Under the pieces are notes generated by a model. That model was not told where the DNA came from. It made no database searches and saw only the letters and a program-made list of their open reading frames with translations. The translations under genes and the position numbers were made by a program. From Allolobophora icterica (lineage: Eukaryota > Annelida > Clitellata > Crassiclitellata > Lumbricidae): a stretch of 64,000 nucleotides of DNA. The DNA lies in NCBI GenBank assembly GCA_963556255.1, contig OY744605.1, positions 38,721,108 through 38,785,107 of the forward strand. Direction: 5' to 3'. Of the stretch, positions 60,000 through 64,000 are shown piece after piece. The stretch's first letter is position 1; each line of letters opens with the position of its first letter.

Positions 60000-61745
60000 T
60001 GGCCTGTTGGGACCGGACACGCGCTGGGCTAGTCCTCCCACCTTTTCCGCCGAGGATTTTTTCCTGATGATGACGCGAAAGATTTCCGACCTTCACACAT
60101 GAAGACTTCTGACGCCCCTTCTCCGCAGTTCACTCGCACGGCCCAAACCTTTGAAGGATTCCGTCCAAGCCTCGACACGGAACTTCGTCAAATAATTGGA
60201 TCAGCAAAAAATGATGTGAACTTGATCCTCTTCCCCATTTGTCCTGGTAAACATTTTAGATGCTCTACCGCCATTTCTAGTTCATATGTTTAATAGATCG
60301 CTTTAGAAGGGTTACTTACCTGCTTCCCAAAAACGGGCCACCGTTTTCCCGATCTTTGTAAAAAAAAAACCTTCACCAAAGTGCTTATCAAAATTACAGG
60401 CGCCCCAATCTGGTTTCAAAGGCCACCATTCCACTGAAATTGCCCTCTTATCCCTACTGTCTGATATTTATGTAGCTATTGACCAATCTCATCTCTTTCT
60501 CCTGGCACTCTTTGATGTCTCTTCTGCTTTCGACAAGGTCGACCATGAGCTCTTGCTTCAGCGTCTACAACTATCCTGTGGCCTTTCTGGTATTCCCCTT
60601 CTTTGGTTTAAATCTTACCTCTCTGACCGCTCACAGATGGTTGTCTTTGGCGATACCAGGACTGAGTGGGCTGGTGTCGAAACTGTGTTTCCCAAGGCTT
60701 CGTGCTTGGCGCTATCCTCTACATTCTCTTCACTGCTGATATCCCACTCCTATTTACTAAACTTGGGGCAAATGGCCATCTTTATGCAGATGATGCTCAT
60801 GCTTTTGTACATGGTCCATCAACTAATCAGCTCTCTCTTGTCCGTTCTATTGACTGCCTAGGCTTTTGTACATGGTCCATCTACTGATCAACTCTCCCTT
60901 TGTTCGCACTATTGACTGCCTTGTCTCTGACCTACACTACTAACCGTCTCTGCCTAAACACTGCTAAAACTCAATTGATTTGATTTAGAACTGGCATCAG
61001 CTTGCTAAACTCGACTTATTATTACTGTCTGAGAAATTCCCTAGTAACACATAGGCTACTCCTCTACCGTCCGTGATTTGGGTGTCACACCTGACGCCTC
61101 CCTCACGTTCACAGAGCATATCTCGAGCCTGACTCGCTCCTACTTCTTTCAACTGAGGTATCTCAGGGTCATTAGGCGTTCGGTCTCACCCTCTGTTTTT
61201 ACAAACATAGTCCAAGCATTTGTCTGCTCACTCTTGGACTACTGGAACTCGCTTGTTCCGAGTCTCCCTAGACAGCGTCTCTCCTTCTTCAATTAGTCTT
61301 AAACGCATCAGCTAGGCGCATAGCCCGACTGCACGCGCTTTGCACACACATGCTTGAAGTCTTGCACTGGCTCCCCATTGCTGAGCGCATCCGATATAAG
61401 ATCTCTCTCGTCTATAAAAAACGTAACTGGGTGCTGCCCCGACCTCTCTGACTATTTGAGTAAGCTTCTATCTGCATCTTCAGTCTCGCTCGTTGCGCTC
61501 TGTAAATCGACTTGACCTCTTTGTTCCCTTGGACTAGGACAGCTTGGCCCGTGTTGCCAAGCTGTCCTAGTCCAAGGGAACAAAGAGGTCAAGTCGATCT
61601 GAATTGGAGCCAAACTAGCGCCTCGCTTCTCCTCATCGGGCTCTCGTTCCTTAAAGGCATTTCTGTTTCCTCGGGGCTTTCGTGCTGACATAACCTCTGA
61701 ATAGTTATTATGTGAGAGGAGCTTTATAAATTCTTAGATACGATG
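60000..61745 (+). mobile_element. L2/CR1-type LINE reverse transcriptase, degenerate
   Basis: The plus strand encodes, across several frames, LFDVSSAFDKVDHELLLQRL (60510), FKSYLSDRSQMVVFGDTRTE (60610), LGAILYILFTADIPLLFT (60705), the catalytic HLYADDAHAF (60777), GVTPDASLTFTEHISSLTRS (61080) and LEVLHWLPIAERIRYK (61350). The 3' end (GAGAGGAGCTTTATAAATTC) matches other L2 tails here. It contains a 7-bp-loop palindrome near its end and many frameshifts. It lies in ACOT copy 2 intron 3. Confidence 0.88.
61506..61598. repeat. Perfect 43-bp inverted repeat inside the L2
   Basis: Arms 61506-61548 and 61556-61598 are exact complements around a 7-base loop. The left arm is normal L2 coding (RLDLFVPWTRTAW), so the right arm is an inverted duplication that replaced the expected continuation. 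Confidence 0.97.
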
Positions 61746-61931
61746 CGAATCTAGTGTAAAATTTGGTTTAACATGATGATGCACATTGCAATAGATGGTA
61801 ACAATGAAACTTTAAAACAGGTTATCAAAACGTTGGACCAATCTTCGAATGTGAGTAATTTTAATGTTGTACCTGACATTAGTTTTCGTTTTGTGATAGA
61901 TGTCAAAGTTAATTTTTGATGGGGTCAGTAT

Positions 61932-63682
61932 TAGGGTGTCTCTTAGCATAGTGCAAAACAATTTTTTTTAAATTTTTCTCCTTCTCACCCTCCCAAGTTG
62001 TTAGGTTCATAGCAATAAAATTCTACCAAAAATTTCGTTAAAATTGGATAATATTTAGAGGTGGCCCTCGAGCTTTAAAGTTTAGAAAATTAATGATACT
62101 TCGTACAATGGGAAATGTAATGTTGCATAATAATTAATCGTCAGTTGTAGTACTAGTTAATCAATTTGTATTGTTTGTGAAACAGAATTTCTACTTTCTG
62201 CATGTATATTAATGTTAAAATTAATATCTAATGTCCAGAAACATACTCTCATTCGTTCCTGAATGAGGGTCATGCCTCACTCGGCCATGTCATTGACGAC
62301 TGCCAACCCGTCGACGATGTGCAGAGCCTATGGAATATTTCGTTTCCTCTTCATCCTATTCAGACAGGCCCAGTGCAAGGAAAGTCTGAGGAAGGCCAAG
62401 CATGGAAAACAGTCGTTTTATGTTTATCATGCAGAACTGCTCCAGGGTCACGGTGCACTTTTGTTCGCTTTGGTTCGCCGGGGTTGGATCTTCCATGGTG
62501 GCTAACATCAGTCTCTTCATCTCCACAGACACTCTTGAATCAAAAAGAGTCAGTCCGACCAGCTCCTCAGAAAGGTACCATAGATGAAGTCCAAGTTCTT
62601 TCCTTGTTGTGCTGGAAATGGCTTCATGTGAGTATTTTTAGAGTTCAACCATTAGTTGGAAGTCACTCAGAGGTACTTCAACTCCGATTGGGGCAGTAAT
62701 CCAGGCCTAGAGGTGAATGATAACTGCAAAAGATGCCAGATCACGAATTCCTCTCTTCTCTGAAGCAGTCATCTGGAACTGGTCATGAAAGAGCCAGATC
62801 TTAATTGCATGTCATAACCTTGACCATCCAATTTGCACGATGCGTAGCGCCTGGCACTTGGTAAAGAACACCTCGTGCAGGAATTCCAGTTCATGATATA
62901 TAGTCATCTCGTGGTTGCTATACTTCCAAGTTTACTTGAGCAAAGTTAAGAATATCATCTCGGGTTGATGCTCGCCTCTTTGGGGCTGTCCTGATGTAAC
63001 CGGGCCATATCCTGCACCAACTACTACATCCAACCAAACATACCTACTACCTCTGCCCCCGTGCCCATGACTGCATTATTCCCCCAGCCGACAGCCTGAT
63101 ATGTAAAACATTTATTGTTAGGATTATACTTTTTAACTGGGATGTCTGTACAACAAAGTGCGATTAGCAATTGGTTAATAAAGAATATACTTACTTACTT
63201 ACTTACCATGTTGATTTTATGTAGGACAATGCTATGAATAAGGTAATTGATTGCAAAATAAGCAATGGCTTTGTCCCTAATCCACAAATCATGCAGGTGG
63301 TGTAATTCAGTAATTTTCCACTTACTTGCCGCGAAAGTGCATTTATTACAAATTTGTTTTAAACATTTTAAATTTGAATTTTCAAATTTGTTGCCTGCAA
63401 CTTGTTTACAAATTGAACAGGAGCTAAGAGTCTGCTCCCCTGCTTCTATGGATTGAAATTGGCAAATTAATAAGGCAATCTGTCCTTCTTTTAACAATGA
63501 GAACTATATAGCATGGTTGTAACCAATAGGCCTACAATGCTAAAACTTTGACATCAAAGGGCCACCTCTAAATATTATCCGATTTCCACCAAATTTTTTT
63601 GTAAATTTTTTATCCATGAACCTAACAACTTGAAGGGGTGAGAGATTGAAATTTTCAACTTTCATTTTTAAGAGACACCCTA
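61932..63682. mobile_element. DNA transposon with ~150-bp TIRs (1.75 kb), 8-bp target duplication
   Basis: Starts TAGGGTGTCTCTTA and ends TAAGAGACACCCTA; the terminal repeats extend inward about 150 bp with some mismatches and share CAAGTTGTTAGGTTCAT and GGATAATATTTAGAGGTGGC. GTCAGTAT is perfectly duplicated at 61924-61931 and 63683-63690. The 8-bp duplication suggests hAT or a P-like superfamily. A LINE tail lies inside (63080-63207). Two open frames (62319-62699 + and 63497-63195 -) have no motifs I recognise; the minus one is Cys-containing (CSICKQ, CNKC). Confidence 0.88.
63080..63207 (+). mobile_element. LINE/SINE 3' end with (TACT)n tail
   Basis: A 3' UTR-like stretch with AATAAAG and (TACTTACTTACTTACT) tail, related to those at 35.2 and 45.9 kb. 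It is nested in the 61932-63682 transposon. Confidence 0.6.
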
Positions 63683-63702
63683 GTCAGTATGCTCAATATC
63701 CT

Positions 63703-63765
63703 TCACACACACACACATATACTCACACACTCACGCACACACACAAACGCAAGCGCACGCGCGCA
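63703..63765. repeat. (CA)n-rich microsatellite
   Basis: Imperfect CA/CACG/CGCG dinucleotide stretch. Confidence 0.95.
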
Positions 63766-63860
63766 TATATCGACAACACTAATTTCGCACCTATCGCTCT
63801 AAGTTTCACTTTTAAACCCTATAAAACTCTGCAAGCGGAAAAAAGAACAGAATTACATAC

Positions 63861-64000
63861 CTCGAAGTATTCCATTTGAAGATCAATACGCCGAGGAAGG
63901 TCTTCATAACCAAAGTAAGCCAATGCCAGGGCAGCAAACCCTCTGGAGGCCAACAGTGCTGCTCGAAATTTCACTAAACCTTCTATTGCCCCAGACAGGT
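63861..64000 (-). CDS. ACOT/BAAT-family thioesterase copy 2, exon 3 (partial, runs off the window)
   Basis: At least 140 bp, donor GTATGT at 63860. It encodes [20 protein letters not shown], then [18 protein letters not shown], corresponding to exon 3 of copy 1 with a handful of changes. The remaining 5' bases of the exon and exons 1-2 lie beyond 64000. Confidence 0.92.

Noticed and set aside
62319..62699. 126-codon plus frame as a host gene
   Set aside because: Lies inside a TIR-bounded transposon, has no recognisable domain and overlaps other open frames.

Overview
This is eukaryotic nuclear DNA from an animal, most likely a marine invertebrate. Genes are split by GT/AG introns of 2 to 6 kb, the rest is crowded with L2/CR1, RTE and Jockey-like LINEs, hAT and Harbinger DNA transposons, a Polinton/Maverick fragment and long microsatellites. 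The palindrome TAGGCCTA occurs about two dozen times where about one would be expected. I recall that octamer being common in echinoderm and other marine deuterostome genomes, but the phylum is not fixed by the sequence.

Host genes. The only convincing host genes are two tandem paralogues, both on the minus strand, of the acyl-CoA thioesterase / bile acid-CoA:amino acid N-acyltransferase (ACOT/BAAT) family. Copy 1 has five exons: 27713-27953, 26726-26998, 23042-23208, 19393-19506 and 18524-18609. Copy 2 has four: 63861-64000 (cut by the window edge), 57711-57824, 53303-53388 and 47064-47268. Shared exons have the same length and intron phases (1,1,0,0,2), and flanking intron sequence still aligns, so this is a segmental duplication. 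The catalytic serine is visible in both copies; the Asp and His only in copy 2. Later exons of copy 1 were not found.

Layout. 1-2.05 kb: Polinton/Maverick late-gene fragment (adenain-like protease and two related fibre-like ORFs). 2.7-7 kb: 15-bp satellite, two opposed L2 LINEs, CT repeat. 8.4-9.3 kb: a complete internally deleted hAT. 10.6-11.2 kb: hAT with a tRNA-derived SINE inside. 12-17 kb: L2, then another LINE split by a 2.9 kb hAT that carries an RTE LINE. 17.4-28 kb: ACOT copy 1 with LINEs in its introns, one holding an intact 640-codon reverse transcriptase ORF. 28-35 kb: repeats, a 400-bp inverted repeat, LTR-like promoter repeats, a 37-bp satellite. 35.6-40.5 kb: an L2 split by a 3.7 kb hAT that contains a foldback element with minisatellite arms, an L2 tail, an OTU-like fragment and a 56-bp palindrome. 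43-47 kb: another hAT and a satellite whose units carry TTACGTCA. 47-64 kb: ACOT copy 2, whose introns hold L2 and other LINEs, a Polinton protease scrap, a Harbinger end, an unusual 3.4 kb element with ~0.7 kb inverted repeats around a FEN1/PIN-like nuclease pseudogene, and several elements with 8-bp target duplications.

Nine elements have both ends fixed by 8-bp direct repeats (eight perfect, one with a mismatch), so insertion order can be read in several nests. The strongest candidates for something new are the nuclease-bearing inverted-repeat element (54.0-57.4 kb), the foldback element with mirrored minisatellite arms (36.7-37.8 kb), the OTU-like fragment with Tyr at the catalytic Cys position (38.7-39.2 kb), and the viral protease scrap just upstream of an ACOT splice acceptor (53.4 kb).
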